Origin: Strongyloides papillosus
Lineage: Eukaryota > Nematoda > Chromadorea > Rhabditida > Strongyloididae
DNA: 64,000 nucleotides
Direction: 5' to 3'
Assembly (NCBI GenBank): GCA_005656395.1
Contig: SRSI01000077.1
Span: 682,001-746,000, forward strand
In this document: in pieces, positions 35,474 through 47,255 of the stretch
Layout of the letters: every line of letters begins with the position of its first letter
How positions within the stretch are numbered: position 1 is the stretch's first letter
Notes under the pieces: generated by a model
Database searches by the model: none
Seen by the model: only the letters and a program-made list of their open reading frames with translations
What the model was told of the DNA's origin: nothing
Position numbers and translations under genes: made by a program

Positions 35474-36621
35474 TCATTTTGATACTTGTGTTGAAAGATC
35501 AGAGGGATGAATTGATGATACATTTCCTACATTTGATGATCTGAATGAATTGGAATTTGTATTTTCTGGTGGATCGCTTTTGCTGTTCTTTTCTTCTTCA
35601 GAATCTTGAGTATCATCAACTTTAATTGTTCCAATATTAACAATTTGAGTAATTTTTGATTTCAATGGACTTGATTTTACTTTTGCCATAGAATTTGGAA
35701 CACTACTTTTAAGGTATTGTTCTGTTAACATCTTAGATGTTACTTGAGTTGATTGTAAATTTGTATTTTTGGGTGTCTTATTTTTAGTTTCCCGGTCGGC
35801 CACTTCAAGAGCAAAAAAAGCCAAAGCATTAATGAAAGTTGATATAGATTTTACAGATAAATTTTTATGATCTGGCATAGTCTTCATACTTACTAATGTA
35901 GATGTATCATCAAAATTTTTTTCTTCAGATATTTTTATAGACTCAAGTTTTGGTACTTTAGATTTTGATGAAGACAAGCACGAAGTTTTTGATTTTGATA
36001 TAGGTAAAGTTAAAGCTGTTGAATTAGAGGCGGATATATTTCCTTCATTTTCATTTGTTCTACAACTTGAAATCGCAGATGTAATAGTTGTTTTGATATT
36101 TGAATGTGCTTTTTTGAACTTTTTATTTCTTTCATCCTTTTTTTTATATTTATTATAAAAGTACCAACATAAATAGGAAGACAAAGCAAACAAAATAATA
36201 AAAATAACTAGCCCAATAATGATATATTGTAAATAATAATTTTCTTCTTCGTTATCATCATTTTCAGTTATAGTTGTTGAAGATATATGTTTATCATTGG
36301 TTTCATTACTATTATTTTTTTTCAAATTAACTTCTTTTAGCCTTTCTTCAGTTTCATTAGGTCCTTCATCTTCTACAATATCATTAATACGAATTCTTAT
36401 TTTACCATTACTAAAATTACAGAAAAAATTAAAAAATAATGTGATAAATCAAACCTTAAGTCTGTAAAATTAATGGATAATGGTCTCTTATTATACTTAA
36501 TTTGAATTTCCGAATTATTTACGCTAGAAACTTCCAACAATTTTATTTTTTTTGATTGCGGATGACAAAACTTTATATTTACTAAAAATAGTATTGTTAA
36601 TATATGAGAATAAAAAATCAT
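35474..36621 (-). CDS. Unrecognised type I membrane protein
   Basis: Two exons, 36621-36455 and 36410-35474, joined in phase 2 through a 44-nt intron (367 residues). Signal peptide (about residues 1-22), a short extracellular part of roughly 80 residues with possible N-glycosylation sites (NNS, NFT, NNS, NET), then one strongly hydrophobic helix (YLQYIIIGLVIFIILFALSS) followed by a basic stop-transfer run (NKYKKKDERNKKFKK). The cytoplasmic tail of about 240 residues is Ser/Thr/Lys-rich with few conserved-looking blocks. No domain is recognised. It starts 213 bp after the CASC3-like stop on the same strand and might be its operon partner. Composition suggests a lineage-restricted protein. Confidence 0.65.
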
Positions 36622-36834
36622 TCTCAATTAAATTTTTTATACACATCTCATTTTTCTTTTTACAATTAATATACAAAAATTTACAATAAAAATTTAAATT
36701 TATTCATTGTCAATGTTCCAAAAAAAAATGTTAATAAAAAAATTTGAAAATATATGTATAACTTTTTCTATAGATGTTCATAAATAATATATATTTAAAA
36801 TAAGTAATTAAATTTGTTTCTTTATTTTATTAGT

Positions 36835-38109
36835 TTATTTTTCACCATTTGTTTCTTTTGATGGCTCAGCAATAAGTAAAATTTTTCTTTCTCTTTTTTC
36901 TGGTTTCGGAAGTTGTTGAGTGGACGGAATGTTAAAATACACAGCTCCTGTTGGAGGTAAAATCGGTGCTGCTGGAATTACATTAGCATATTGTATAACA
37001 TGCGGGTATGGAATTGTTTCTGGAGGAACATATACAGTAACAGGTGATTTTTCGGCATCAGATGTAGTATTTATTTGGCCTCTATATCGGAAATTGCCTT
37101 TTCCACCTCTACTACCACGACGTACATTATAACCACCTCTTACTGATTTTGAAGCATATGTATTTCGATTATTTATATAATTTTTATGAGATGATTGATC
37201 AGAAACAAATCTTGAAGAATTTTTTATTGGTTGTGTTATAATATGTCCACCAACTTCAAATTTCTTAACATAACCTATAGTTTCTTCCTTTTTATTTTTA
37301 CTTGTTTCCATTGTTACTTCTTTTTTAGGCATATCGTTTTCATTTCCGTTCTCAGTACGATTTATCTTAACATTTGTTTTAAAATTATTCTTTAATTTTA
37401 CCGTACGTTCCCTAATTCTTACTTGTTTAGGATTTTTTAAAGATTTTAATTTTATTTTATTACTACTTCTTTTTTTATCTTCAATATCCATTGTTGTTTC
37501 TTGTCTTTTATTTTTTAATACATCATTATTAATAATCCCTTCTCGCTTATCATTTTTTAATTCTGTTTTCTTATTATTTTCATTTTTCTTTTCCTGATTT
37601 TTTGATTTCTTCTTTTCCAATTTCACTGCTATAATTTCATCCATTTCTAGACTTTCTTTTTTTCCGTATCGTGTTTTTCCTCTTCCTTTTACAATTTTTT
37701 CTGTTGATTCATCTTCTTTACATACATCTTTAACATTTTTTGTGCATATCTCATTATTATCTTTCGAAATATCTTTTTCATCAATAAACTTATCGTGTTT
37801 CCATTCTTTATCATTCTTTAAGACTTTTTTTTTAGTATTCTCTTTAGTAATTCCACCTCTATCATCATGCATATAATATTTTCCATTTTTAGGAATATCT
37901 GTAGGATCCTTATTATCATCTTTTTGATTTTTCTTTACTCTTCCAGACTTGTTATCCGGATTATGAGTATTATCTTTGTTATAATTAATAGGATCAGAAG
38001 GAACCTCTTCTCTATCATCTAAACTAACTTTCTTTTTTAATTTATTTTCTTGTTCCTTGACCTCACCCTCCTGCCCTTCAATTTTTTGATTATCAGTTTT
38101 AGTAGCCAT
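36835..38109 (-). CDS. CASC3/MLN51/Barentsz-like exon-junction-complex protein
   Basis: Single exon, 424 residues. A highly charged N-terminus leads to a Btz/SELOR domain: DPTDIPKNGKYYMHDDRGG, a basic linker, and EWKHDKFIDEKD, matching the family pattern (IPRKGLFFEHDLRG ... WEHDKF) that clamps eIF4AIII on RNA. The centre is Lys/Glu/Asn-rich and disordered. Near the C-terminus come RGGYNVRRGSRGGKGNFRYRG (an RG-rich RNA-binding run, residues about 324-344) and a Pro-rich tail (YVPPETIPYPHVI, PILPPTGAVYF), like CASC3. Family role: core of the exon junction complex in mRNA localisation, translation and decay. The 5' end is head-to-head with RPC6, 629 bp apart; a CTTTTATAG acceptor-like site lies 11 bp before the ATG. 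Confidence 0.78.
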   Translation of the reverse strand: MATKTDNQKIEGQEGEVKEQENKLKKKVSLDDREEVPSDPINYNKDNTHNPDNKSGRVKKNQKDDNKDPTDIPKNGKYYMHDDRGGITKENTKKKVLKNDKEWKHDKFIDEKDISKDNNEICTKNVKDVCKEDESTEKIVKGRGKTRYGKKESLEMDEIIAVKLEKKKSKNQEKKNENNKKTELKNDKREGIINNDVLKNKRQETTMDIEDKKRSSNKIKLKSLKNPKQVRIRERTVKLKNNFKTNVKINRTENGNENDMPKKEVTMETSKNKKEETIGYVKKFEVGGHIITQPIKNSSRFVSDQSSHKNYINNRNTYASKSVRGGYNVRRGSRGGKGNFRYRGQINTTSDAEKSPVTVYVPPETIPYPHVIQYANVIPAAPILPPTGAVYFNIPSTQQLPKPEKRERKILLIAEPSKETNGEK

Positions 38110-38738
38110 ATCGATTGCTCCTATAAAAGTGAATATTAGTACAAAATTTTATATTTAATATTTATACATAAGATAGTACAATGATATTATATATAATATT
38201 GAAATTAAAGATAAAAATAATTGGTAATTCTTCTAACTAAATCTAAAAGTTGATATATCTTAATCATTAAAAGTATACATCGATAAGCAGGTAAATTTTA
38301 ATAGAAACATATAGAAATGTGTATAGAAAAAACTTTAGTAGAGGCTCACCAAATAATAATACCACAACTGTTATTAGAGTACACTATAACCACAAACAGT
38401 AGAGGCAAAAGAAGAAGATAAAGGAGCTTGGTTGTTGACAGATGTTGAAGTTAACAGTTTATAAATCTATTATCTCTTACTTTCTAAATATATCAAAAAT
38501 ACAATTCTACTTTTTTTGTAATTAGTGTTAATACTAAATAATGTTATAGTACAATAAATATTGACATGTGTCCATTCATACTTCTTATTTTTGTTTACAT
38601 CAAAACATACAGTGGATATGTATCTTTTAAAAATCTTTTATCACGATTGTTTGAATTATAACTTGGTAATAAGTTTATTGGTACTTAAATTTGATTTGTT
38701 TTTTTATTCTTGTATATTTTTATGTTATTTAATAAATT
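38110..38738. other. Divergent promoter region CASC3 / RPC6
   Basis: 629 bp between two outward-facing start codons; should contain both promoters. No specific element identified. The frame at 38561-38776 overlaps the RPC6 start and is noise. Confidence 0.5.
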
Positions 38739-39670
38739 ATGATAGCAGAGGGAGTAGATCCAGAAGAGGTCATTAAACAAGTATTAGAGAAATTTAAAAC
38801 AGGAGTTTCTAACGATGATTTAATATTATTAACACCTACACTTGATCAATCAAGTCGTGGAAATGCCATTAACAATCTTTTGGCTTCTGGAAAAATTGAA
38901 ATGTTATCTCAAGCTGGAAGTGGTCGATTTACACTAAGATTATGTACAGGGACAAAATTATCTGGAGCTACTCCAGAAGAACAACTAGTAAATATATTTA
39001 TTTAATTACTATATTAATTTTTTAGGTTTATTCATTAATAGAAGAAGCAGGTAATATGGGTATATGGATTCGAGATATCAGAGACAAAAGTGGTCTAGCT
39101 CAAACACAAATGAGGCGAGTATTAAAGACATTAGAACAAAAAAAGATAGTCAAATCTGTAAAAGCAGTTGGAACAACAAAAAAGTGTTATATGCTTTCTG
39201 ATATAGAAGCAGATGCCTCCTTAACTGGAGGTACATTTTTTTCTGATCAGCAACTTGATACACAATTTATCCAAACATTAGTACAAGTTTGCGTGCAGAT
39301 GTTATCGACAAAAAGAAAATCTGCTGAAGCAAACAGTCCTACAGATTTTTTTACTTCCAGAGAAAATTCTTTTGTCAAAGTTTCTGAAGTTACTAATTAC
39401 ATAAAGAGAGCTGGGGTTAGTAGAATTCCACTTGTCGAAACGGATGTTGAAAGCATCCTTGAAGTAGCTGTCCTAGATGGGAAAGCTGAAAAAAGGCCAG
39501 GTTTTTTAGGACAAGAATCTAGTTATCGTGCAACAAGGGTTGTAAACTCAAGAACTATGACCAACTTAATGAATACTGTACCATGTATGCATTGTCCATT
39601 AATAAATGAATGTAATATTGGACATGTAATCAGTCCTGAAAACTGTGAACACATGGATTCGTGGTGTTGA
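38739..39670 (+). CDS. POLR3F: RNA polymerase III subunit RPC6 (POLR3F/RPC39)
   Basis: Two exons, 38739-38987 and 39026-39670, phase 0 over a 38-nt intron (297 residues, near the family's usual 315). Winged-helix units: residues 1-80 (AINNLLASGKIEML), then LVYSLIEEAGNMGIWIRDIR and MRRVLKTLEQKKIVKSVKAV, followed by TGGTFFSDQQLD. The C-terminal cysteine cluster CMHCPLINECNIG...ISPENCEHMDSWC corresponds to the Fe-S-binding CxxC motif of RPC34/RPC39. The subunit helps open the promoter and contacts TFIIIB. MAF1, which represses the same enzyme, lies 31 kb away in this window. Confidence 0.94.
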
Positions 39671-40033
39671 CTTTGATATTAGCTGTACTCTAATTTTATT
39701 GATAAAATGTTCTTAAACTTTTCAGAAAGATCACATTTCAACGCAATTTTATAATTTTTTGTTAATTGTAATTAAAAAAAGTGAAATAAAATGACAAATG
39801 ATTCCTTGAACATTGATCTATATAAAAAATAAAATATTAGGATAATTTTATTTTAAATAATTTATTTATATATTTTATGTAATGTAAATATTTAATTTAA
39901 TATATATTACTCTTCATTCAAATATAACTTCTAATAAGATTATGTGAAACATGTCACGGATTAAAAAAACAAAACTGGTTGATTTATACCATCATGTAAC
40001 ATTACATATAAATCAATAAACTTCTTTTTTAAG
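39671..40033. other. Convergent spacer RPC6 / TFG
   Basis: 363 bp between two converging stops; AT-rich 3' UTR-like sequence, nothing else seen. Confidence 0.6.
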
Positions 40034-41781
40034 TTAAAATGGGTTTCCGTAGGATGGACGGTTATATGTTTGTTGTCCTTGAGTTGGTCTAGCAAATGGA
40101 TTTACCCCTGGATTACCCATTGATGACAAGTTTGTTGGAGGTGGAACTGACCCTGGATATCCTTGTCCAGGCATTGGATGTTGAGGTTGAGCTGGAGTTG
40201 GTGGATGGGATACAGGAGGTTGCTGTTGCTGTTGTTGTGGTACTTGGTATTGGTGTTGTACATTCATTGGAAACTGTGGTTGTGGTGAAGATTGATGTTG
40301 TTGATGTTGAAAACCTGGCTGATAGGGTCTTGGTTGTTGTCCACTAGTTGGAGGGCATTGTGACTGTTGTGTCTGTGGTGGAGCAACATTTTGTTGAATC
40401 GTTTGAGGAGGCATGCCATATTGTGTTGGTGGTGGTGGAATACATTGATTTATGTTTGAAGCAGGGCTTTGTTGGTATGGTGATGGTACAGTTTGTTGTT
40501 GTTGTTGATAGAAATGCTGTGGTGTTGGAGTTTGTGATACTTGGAATTGTTGTTTAGTAGGTGGTTGCCCAGCAAATGTTTGTGGTGGTTGTGGTATTGT
40601 ATTTTGATTGAATTGTTGCATTGGTTGAACATGTGCGTATGGGTTTTGTGGTACATCTTCTTTGTTGATATTATTAAAACCATTTAAGGTTGATTCGCTA
40701 TCTCCTCCTTTTGAATTGGCCTCATTTAAATTAAGCTGTTCAAATGCTGATATGTCTGACTGATGATCTGGAACATCATTCTCAGCATTTGTATCAGCTG
40801 ATTCTGTTGTTCCACTTCCATTGCAAGGGACATTTTGAATTTGTACATTGCCTTCAAATGAATTTTGAAGTTTGCCTTGTGCATTCATAGGACATGTTTG
40901 TACCTTAAAAAATAATTTATTTATTCTAGTAAAAATTTATGTTATCTTACAAACTCTTGGACGGATGGCTGGATGGTGGCAACATTATCAGCAGGTTTAA
41001 TGGGTGTTTCTGGTCTAGAAACAGAAAAATTCTTTTCACAACTTTCAGTTACAGTTTCAGATTTTCTATGACATCTATGAAAGGCACTTACTGCACTATC
41101 AAGTTTTTTTTGAGCTTCTGTAAGTAATTCTAGGAATTTCTTACCATCACAAGCACCAGAAAAATCATTAGTGACTTCAATAAAAAGGTTCTGCTCATTA
41201 CGAATGGCAAACAAAACATCATTATCGTCATTTAAAGTAATGAAATCACCATCTGCAATAAAATGAAATATTTGATTAAAGAATTATTAGATTGGACTCA
41301 TGTTAACAAAGAGATAATTATTATTCATATCTATTATTATCATAAAGCATAATGTAATTCTTGACTGTATCGCCAGATGTAAAGAAGGATATAAATATAC
41401 TACACTTAAATACAGCGCAAGAGGTCCAGACTATCATCATTATAAGTTAACAGTACTGTTAATACTATTCAATATTATATATATCAAACAATCGAAAACA
41501 CACTACTGATAAAGTATAAGAATAAACAAATTTATAGTTAAACTCATTTCGAATAAAATTATTTCTCTTTTCTACATGTATATATTTTTAAGTATTTACT
41601 ACTTACCAGAATCACGATATTTTAAAATTATTGAAGCATTTGATTCAATATCATAAATACGTTGAATAAAAACTTGTAAACTTGATAGTGTTAAATCTTC
41701 ATTATGTCCAAGAATTCTTTTACGAATATCATTTCCATATTTTGTTTTAACGACAATTTGTGTGAAACCGTTAGAACTCAT
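40034..41781 (-). CDS. TFG: TFG homologue (ER exit-site scaffold)
   Basis: Three exons, 41781-41607, 41252-40951 and 40903-40034 (448 residues), introns 354 and 47 nt. Exons 1-2 encode a PB1 domain: IVVKTKYGNDIRKRILGHNED, then ILKYRDSGDGDFITLNDDND, holding both the basic lysine face and the acidic OPCA-type loop. A predicted coiled coil follows (KKFLELLTEAQKKLDSAVS). The rest is a disordered Pro/Gln-rich tail with polyQ runs and repeated PQ/QQQ, ending in NRPSYGNPF. TFG/TFG-1 oligomerises at ER exit sites, binds SEC-16 and organises COPII carriers. The Gln-rich tail, read in other frames, creates long false open frames on both strands (40096-40683). Confidence 0.88.
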
Positions 41782-43917
41782 TGTTTACTTTAGTCTAAAA
41801 ATATAAATTATTATTTCACAGATAGGAAGGTATTTACTAAATACTGTATAGTATGGAAAACTTCCACCAGTACAAATACAAAATAGTAAAAACTAAAGAC
41901 AGTTAAAAAGGTCTGACGTGTCGATGTATTGTTTTCCACAACGGCATTGGTATTTAGTCTCCTGCATTATTTTAGAGCGCGTAATATCTCATCTACTGAA
42001 AATATATAGAAGCCCCTTACTGGTAAATTGTTTATGTCTTATATTTTAACCATTTAAAATCGAATTTGAGATTTAGATATGGGATGTTTTTTTTTTATCA
42101 TTTTTATTTACGTATGTAAATTCATGTAAGCAAAATAAATTTTTGTATTTTACAAAAAATAGCATCTTTAGTTTAAATGACTTTTTATCTGATGCTTGTT
42201 TTATTTTTATGGCACTACGCAAAGTCTCCATAAACATTTACACTTCTTATCCAAGATAGAATCGACTCTTTGCATAGATAATATCGTTGAATTTACATGT
42301 ATACTTGTGTTATTTCTAGCATTCCCTTTTATGTAGTATATTATTTCTTTAAGTGTTATTTTCTTATTATTATCTTTAAAAAAAAGGAAGTAATTTTACA
42401 ATTTTTAGATGTACCATTATATATATAATATTCTTTACCATGGTAAATAAATTATTTTCTGTAAGCTATATTTTCCTTTTGTCAATCACTTTTGCTTGCA
42501 TAATCAGAAAAAATTTTAGTTATGACATTTTAAATTAACATAATCCGTAAAATTTGAGTATTAATAAAAAAAAATTAATATTTTTTTATACATTCTTTTT
42601 TTTATTTTGTATGGAATTTATACTTGTAATTTTTAGTTAATTATTAACTGCAATTTCTAAATTTTATCATTTAATGAACGTATCTTTGTTTACATTAATT
42701 ATTACCTTCAGAGTTACAACTAATGATAAATATAATGTTGCAAAAGTCAGTGTATATCGATAACATATTTACGATTAGTGAATTTGTTTTCATGAGAAAA
42801 TAAGTTTTTTTCTGCTATGGAATTTTTAGATGGCCTTGTTACTAATAAAAACATTATTGTTAAATAAACAAAGTTATAAGCTATACTTCTATCTTTGTTT
42901 ATGAGTTATTATTTGTGATTTACATTTTAAATAAAATTGCTAATATACGTAAGTGGTTTTTGTTGGAACGACTATATGGTGCTAGAAAACAAATTGGTAG
43001 TTTCTTCCTATTCATTTTCGACTATACTTTTAAATGTACGCCATATTTGTTCATTGTCATTATTGTTACTCTTTTATGACAAATTTAGCGGTTATCAATG
43101 TTGTGGTATGCTCATTCAATGGCACATATATTTATTAAATAGTATAGTTGTGTACTTTTTTTTGCTCGAATAATTTAATATGCCAACTTTCAATATATTT
43201 ATTAAAACATTCTCTTACCATATTTTGTTGTCGTTCAATGGTAATTTGAGATTATTTTATACGTATCTAAAACAATTTATATTATATATATATATATATC
43301 TTTATTCACTCAAATAAGGAATTTTTAGATTTTGCTTGTTAAGAGGTGGTGGAAATAATTTTTTCTGACATCCTCCTCCTACTTCTTTGTCCCTTTATTG
43401 TTTGAATTTAATATACATATATAATACAATAAACTAGTATTTGTAAAGGTCTCTTTTTTAATATATTATTATTGTATACTTTTACCAAGTCTATATATCA
43501 TATCAAGATAAAATTTTTATATTAAACCCTATTAAATTGGTAAATATTGAATTTAATTTAAAAATTTTATTGTATATTGTTGTAAAATGGTTATATTGTT
43601 AAATTTATTTTTTTATTTAAATTAACCTTTTTAGATTTTACCAATAAAATAAGTGGAATTACATTATCTCTGGTCTATTTTGCCATACATTAGTAATAAA
43701 TAATATCAACTTTAACAAATCGTCCTGAACGCGGTGAAGAGATTTGGCCACGCCTGCTTGAAATCATCTGCATTAACAAAGAGCGTAGGCCACCCAATAC
43801 AACTTTTTACTCTTAACCATACTATCTTTTTAATATATTCCCTCATACGTATATATTTAAATACTTGTTATAAAGAGGATACAAGGAACATTCAATGAAT
43901 TGTGGAATGTTAATACA
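41782..43917. other. Divergent intergenic region TFG / MTSS1 with GC island
   Basis: 2.1 kb between outward-facing starts. AT-rich except for a patch near 41915-42015 beside TFG, probably promoter, and a sharp GC-rich island at 43721-43800 (see its own entry). A (TA)n run lies at about 43283-43300. Confidence 0.5.
43690..43800. other. Unexplained GC-rich island
   Basis: Bases 43721-43800 are 41/80 G+C inside DNA of about 20% G+C. Both strands are open: minus has ATG at 43773-43771 running 27 codons (MQMISSRRGQISSPRSGRF...) to a stop at 43690, and plus reads NRPERGEEIWPRLLEIICIN to TAA. It could be a small exon, a conserved regulatory block of MTSS1, or an RNA gene. No tRNA or snRNA signature is seen. 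Confidence 0.4.
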
Positions 43918-45664
43918 ATGACTTCGGATTCATTAATTTATTTTGACTTATTCAACTCTGCTTTGTGTGATTCAAAGGTCAGTTTATATTTATAAATGAT
44001 ACTGTGTTTTATTATCTAATGATTTATCAACTTCACATGTTATCTTTATAATTATTATTTTACTTATATTTATTTTTCAGGCAACATCTATTGCTTTTGA
44101 ACATGCATGTAGTAAAGCAAAAAGACTTGTATCTTCTTTAAATAATACAGCATCAATATTAAACAGTTTTTTAGACTCTATTCAGGAAATTAGTGACCAT
44201 GCAAATAATTTGAAAAGTGCATCTAGAGATATTGGAGCTGATTTGACACGTTTCTGTTTACGTCAAAGGTCTTTTGAAAGTCATATTAAAAGTTTATCTT
44301 CGTCTTTAGCAGAACACTTTATTGGAGATTTGGAGAAAAAGGCACCAATTTCAAAAACAAAATACAGTGATATTGAAAGAAAATACGGGAAGTTGTTTAA
44401 AAAGTCAAAAAATTTACACAAGAAAGGGTTTGATGATTATATTAAATTAGAACAGAAAAATGGTTGTATTGATGCATTAATGAATCAAAGGAATCAATTT
44501 ATCATGTTCGTCAATGCAATTCTTCCTGCAATGGTAATTATACTAAAGGTTTATTATATGTATTTATAATATAAACCAATTTATTTTTATTTATATATAT
44601 CAAATTATAATAATTATTTTTAGAATATCCAAGTTGATATGATGGAAGAAGGACATAATTTTAGAGAAATACGTGATTCATTGGAACGTACCCTGACAAA
44701 TTGTAATTCCCATGAGATTGTAGCTGTTACCATTGATGATCTTGTAAACAACTCTGATGTGGCTTGGAGCAATCGTATTTCTATGACTTTACGAAAGTCA
44801 CAACAAAATTTAAGTGATTCTATATCTATTAATCAACAAAGTATCTGTAGACCCCCATCTCCTAGTGCTAGTATAGCAACATGGAATACTGAGTCATCAG
44901 ATAATAGTAAATATCAATCTATTACGAATCTTCGCGGCATTTCAACAAATGGAACTTTAATATTACCACAACAACAGTCATCACATAGACCAATAATAAC
45001 AGCATCAACATTTATTAATAATTCATCTAATTCAAATTTAGGGAAACCACCATTACCTGGAAGGCAATCAATGACTTCATCCTTTTATGGATCTCCACCA
45101 AATACTCAGACATCTGGATTTAATTCTCTTTCGATATCTTCGAATGATTTATGTGATAATAACAGTACAATAGTTCGACCAATTTCACTTTACGGTACTG
45201 ATTCAGCAGTATCTATTGATGATGATAGTAATACGATAAAATGTTCATCATTTTTAAGTGATACTATATCACAGATAGATCAATTATCATCTGTGTTAAA
45301 TGAGTATTGTGAAACTTCAGGAACATTAACAAAACAAACAATGCCTTTGAATTTCAATCAATCTCTTAAATCAACACCTGTGCGTCTTCGTGATAGTTGG
45401 AAGCCACCGCCACCTGAAAGGAGAAATTCATCTATAACATCTGCCACTAAAAATGCTCCATCAATTGTGGAAGTTAGATTGTCATCGGCTTGTCAATCAC
45501 GTGCTTCTTCAGTACAAGATTTAACTACAATTTCATCAAATACCAGTGTAATATCACCTAATCAGACTCCAACGGCTACCAAATATGTACAACCACAATC
45601 ATTACTTCTTCAAACACATCACTATCAACAACCACCCCCTTCGACCTTTTCCTTTCGTATTTAA
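43918..45664 (+). CDS. MTSS1/MIM-like I-BAR protein
   Basis: Three exons, 43918-43977, 44081-44533 and 44624-45664 (517 residues), introns 103 and 90 nt. The first 190 residues form an IMD/I-BAR domain: LFNSALCDSKATSIAFEHAC, SASRDIGADLTRFCLRQRSF (compare GTREIGSALTRMCMRHRS of MTSS1), SSSLAEHFIGDLEKK and a Lys-rich KSKNLHKKGFDDY helix. I-BAR domains bend membranes outward and link PI(4,5)P2 to actin. The C-terminal 310 residues are Ser/Thr/Pro/Gln-rich and disordered, with KPPLPGR and WKPPPPERR proline motifs that could bind SH3 domains. The WH2 actin-binding motif at the end of vertebrate MTSS1 is not visible. Additional 5' exons are possible. Confidence 0.82.
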
Positions 45665-46903
45665 TATTTTTATCAGTTGAAAAATGGGTTCCACATTGTA
45701 AAAATAATATATATAATTAGGAAACTTATAAATTATCATTCGTAAGAACCGTAATAATCGGGTCTTTAAAAGTAATAAGAAATATCATAAAAAATCGTTT
45801 CATTGCGTACATTCATTATTTTTTTACTCATACATATATTTTTTGCAATTTTACAAAGGAAATAATATAAACATCTATGTAAAGTTTACCATGTTACAAA
45901 ATTAGAAGTATCTAATGAATTTACACGTTGTTTACGACATTAAGATTACAATACTTTTATTATTTTGAAACACAGAATAAATAAAATTTGTTGTTAAAAA
46001 CTTTGGTTATCTTAAAATCAACTTAACACAATATATCATAAATTCTTCCATTATTGAAGGTTGTTATAACAAATGCATTTATTTTGCTAAACTTCTTTTC
46101 AACAAAAGCAAGAAAGATTTATTGGAAAAGTAAATATAACTTTTATAAACAAATTTATTCACTTCAACTATCTTTCAGATTATTCTTAATTACCAAGTAT
46201 ATACATTTATATTCAATTTCCTTATAATTGATATAGAATTTCAGATTTAATTTTTAACATCCAGCTTACTACAAAATGACACTTTTTTGATAACAAATCT
46301 TTGTATATATCAAAAGACGTGCTTTTTATAGCCTCTATACATTAATATACTTTCCAGTTAGTTTCATGAGAGAATCAATTAAATGAGAAAAGACTAACGA
46401 GAAGGCTAAATATTTATATCTTCAATTATTACTTCATTTAATCAAATAATCTTTCTCATCTCTCATTTTTATGTAGTGCTATTTTTACTTACCACAGCAT
46501 CATTAAATGTAAACATATATTGTATACATAACATCATTAAAATGTTATTAAACTTTTGACACTCTAAACTAGTAATGATACTTTTGACTTTCACAACACA
46601 TATACACTTATAAAGGGCACCGATTTTTCGATAAACACATTTTAATATACAATAAAAATTATAATTTTGCATGTATCTATGATGAAATAAAAAATAAAGG
46701 AGAAAGAAAGAAGGTAAAAATTGATAGAAAATTCACCAAATATAAAATCAATTATTTAAATAATGAAATAAATGAAAGATACAAATATTAAAAATACTTG
46801 AGATTACTTTTTTGAGAATATCTTAAAGAAATAATTTTTAATCATATATGTTGATAAAAGGGCACTGGAGATTCTTCTTCATACCACACAAGGATCGCTT
46901 TAT
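45665..46903. other. Convergent spacer MTSS1 / HMG
   Basis: 1.24 kb, AT-rich, between two converging genes. The minus frame at 46469-46672 is Cys/Tyr-rich noise. Presumed 3' UTRs only. Confidence 0.55.
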
Positions 46904-47255
46904 TCAATTATTTTCCTCTTTAGTTTTTTTATAATTTTCTAATTCAGAAGCGTATCTCCTCTTGTCGTCTTCGGCTTTCTTCTCCCATTTTGCCTTATCT
47001 TCTGCGCGCATTTCTCTCCAAATCAAACCAGCGGCTTTAGCTACATCAGCAACTCCCATACCTGGCTTTTTGATTGTTTCTCTATTATCATTTAACCAAA
47101 GAAAATAAGCAGAAAGAGCTTTTTTTGGAGCATTTGGGTCCTTCTTTTTTTTGCTTATAGTTTTCTTAGTACCCTAAAAATGTATTTATTGCAATGTTAG
47201 GTAACAAACTTACAGTTTTGTTATTAGCATTTCTGTTTTTAATTTCCTTACTCAT
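46904..47255 (-). CDS. Small single HMG-box protein
   Basis: Two exons, 47255-47214 and 47173-46904, phase 0 over a 40-nt intron (103 residues). A basic N-terminus (KKTISKKKKDPNAPKK) leads into one HMG box: ALSAYFLWLNDNRETIKK, GVADVAKAAGLIWREM, KAKWEKKAEDDKRRYASELENY. The box is like those of HMGB/Nhp6, HMG-D and SSRP1; there is no second box or acidic tail, matching C. elegans HMG-1.1 or yeast Nhp6 in layout. Such proteins bend DNA without sequence preference and assist chromatin remodelling. The region is too short for an uninterrupted reading-frame scan to find easily because the first exon has only 14 codons. Confidence 0.9.

Noticed and set aside
40096..40683. Long open frames on both strands inside the TFG gene (40096-40347, 40348-40557, 40450-40683)
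   Set aside because: They are out-of-frame readings of the Pro/Gln-rich repeats of TFG; composition is low complexity and they have no gene structure.
43721..43800. tRNA or snRNA identity of the GC-rich island
   Set aside because: No T-loop GTTC motif, acceptor stem pairing or Sm-site arrangement could be found on either strand.
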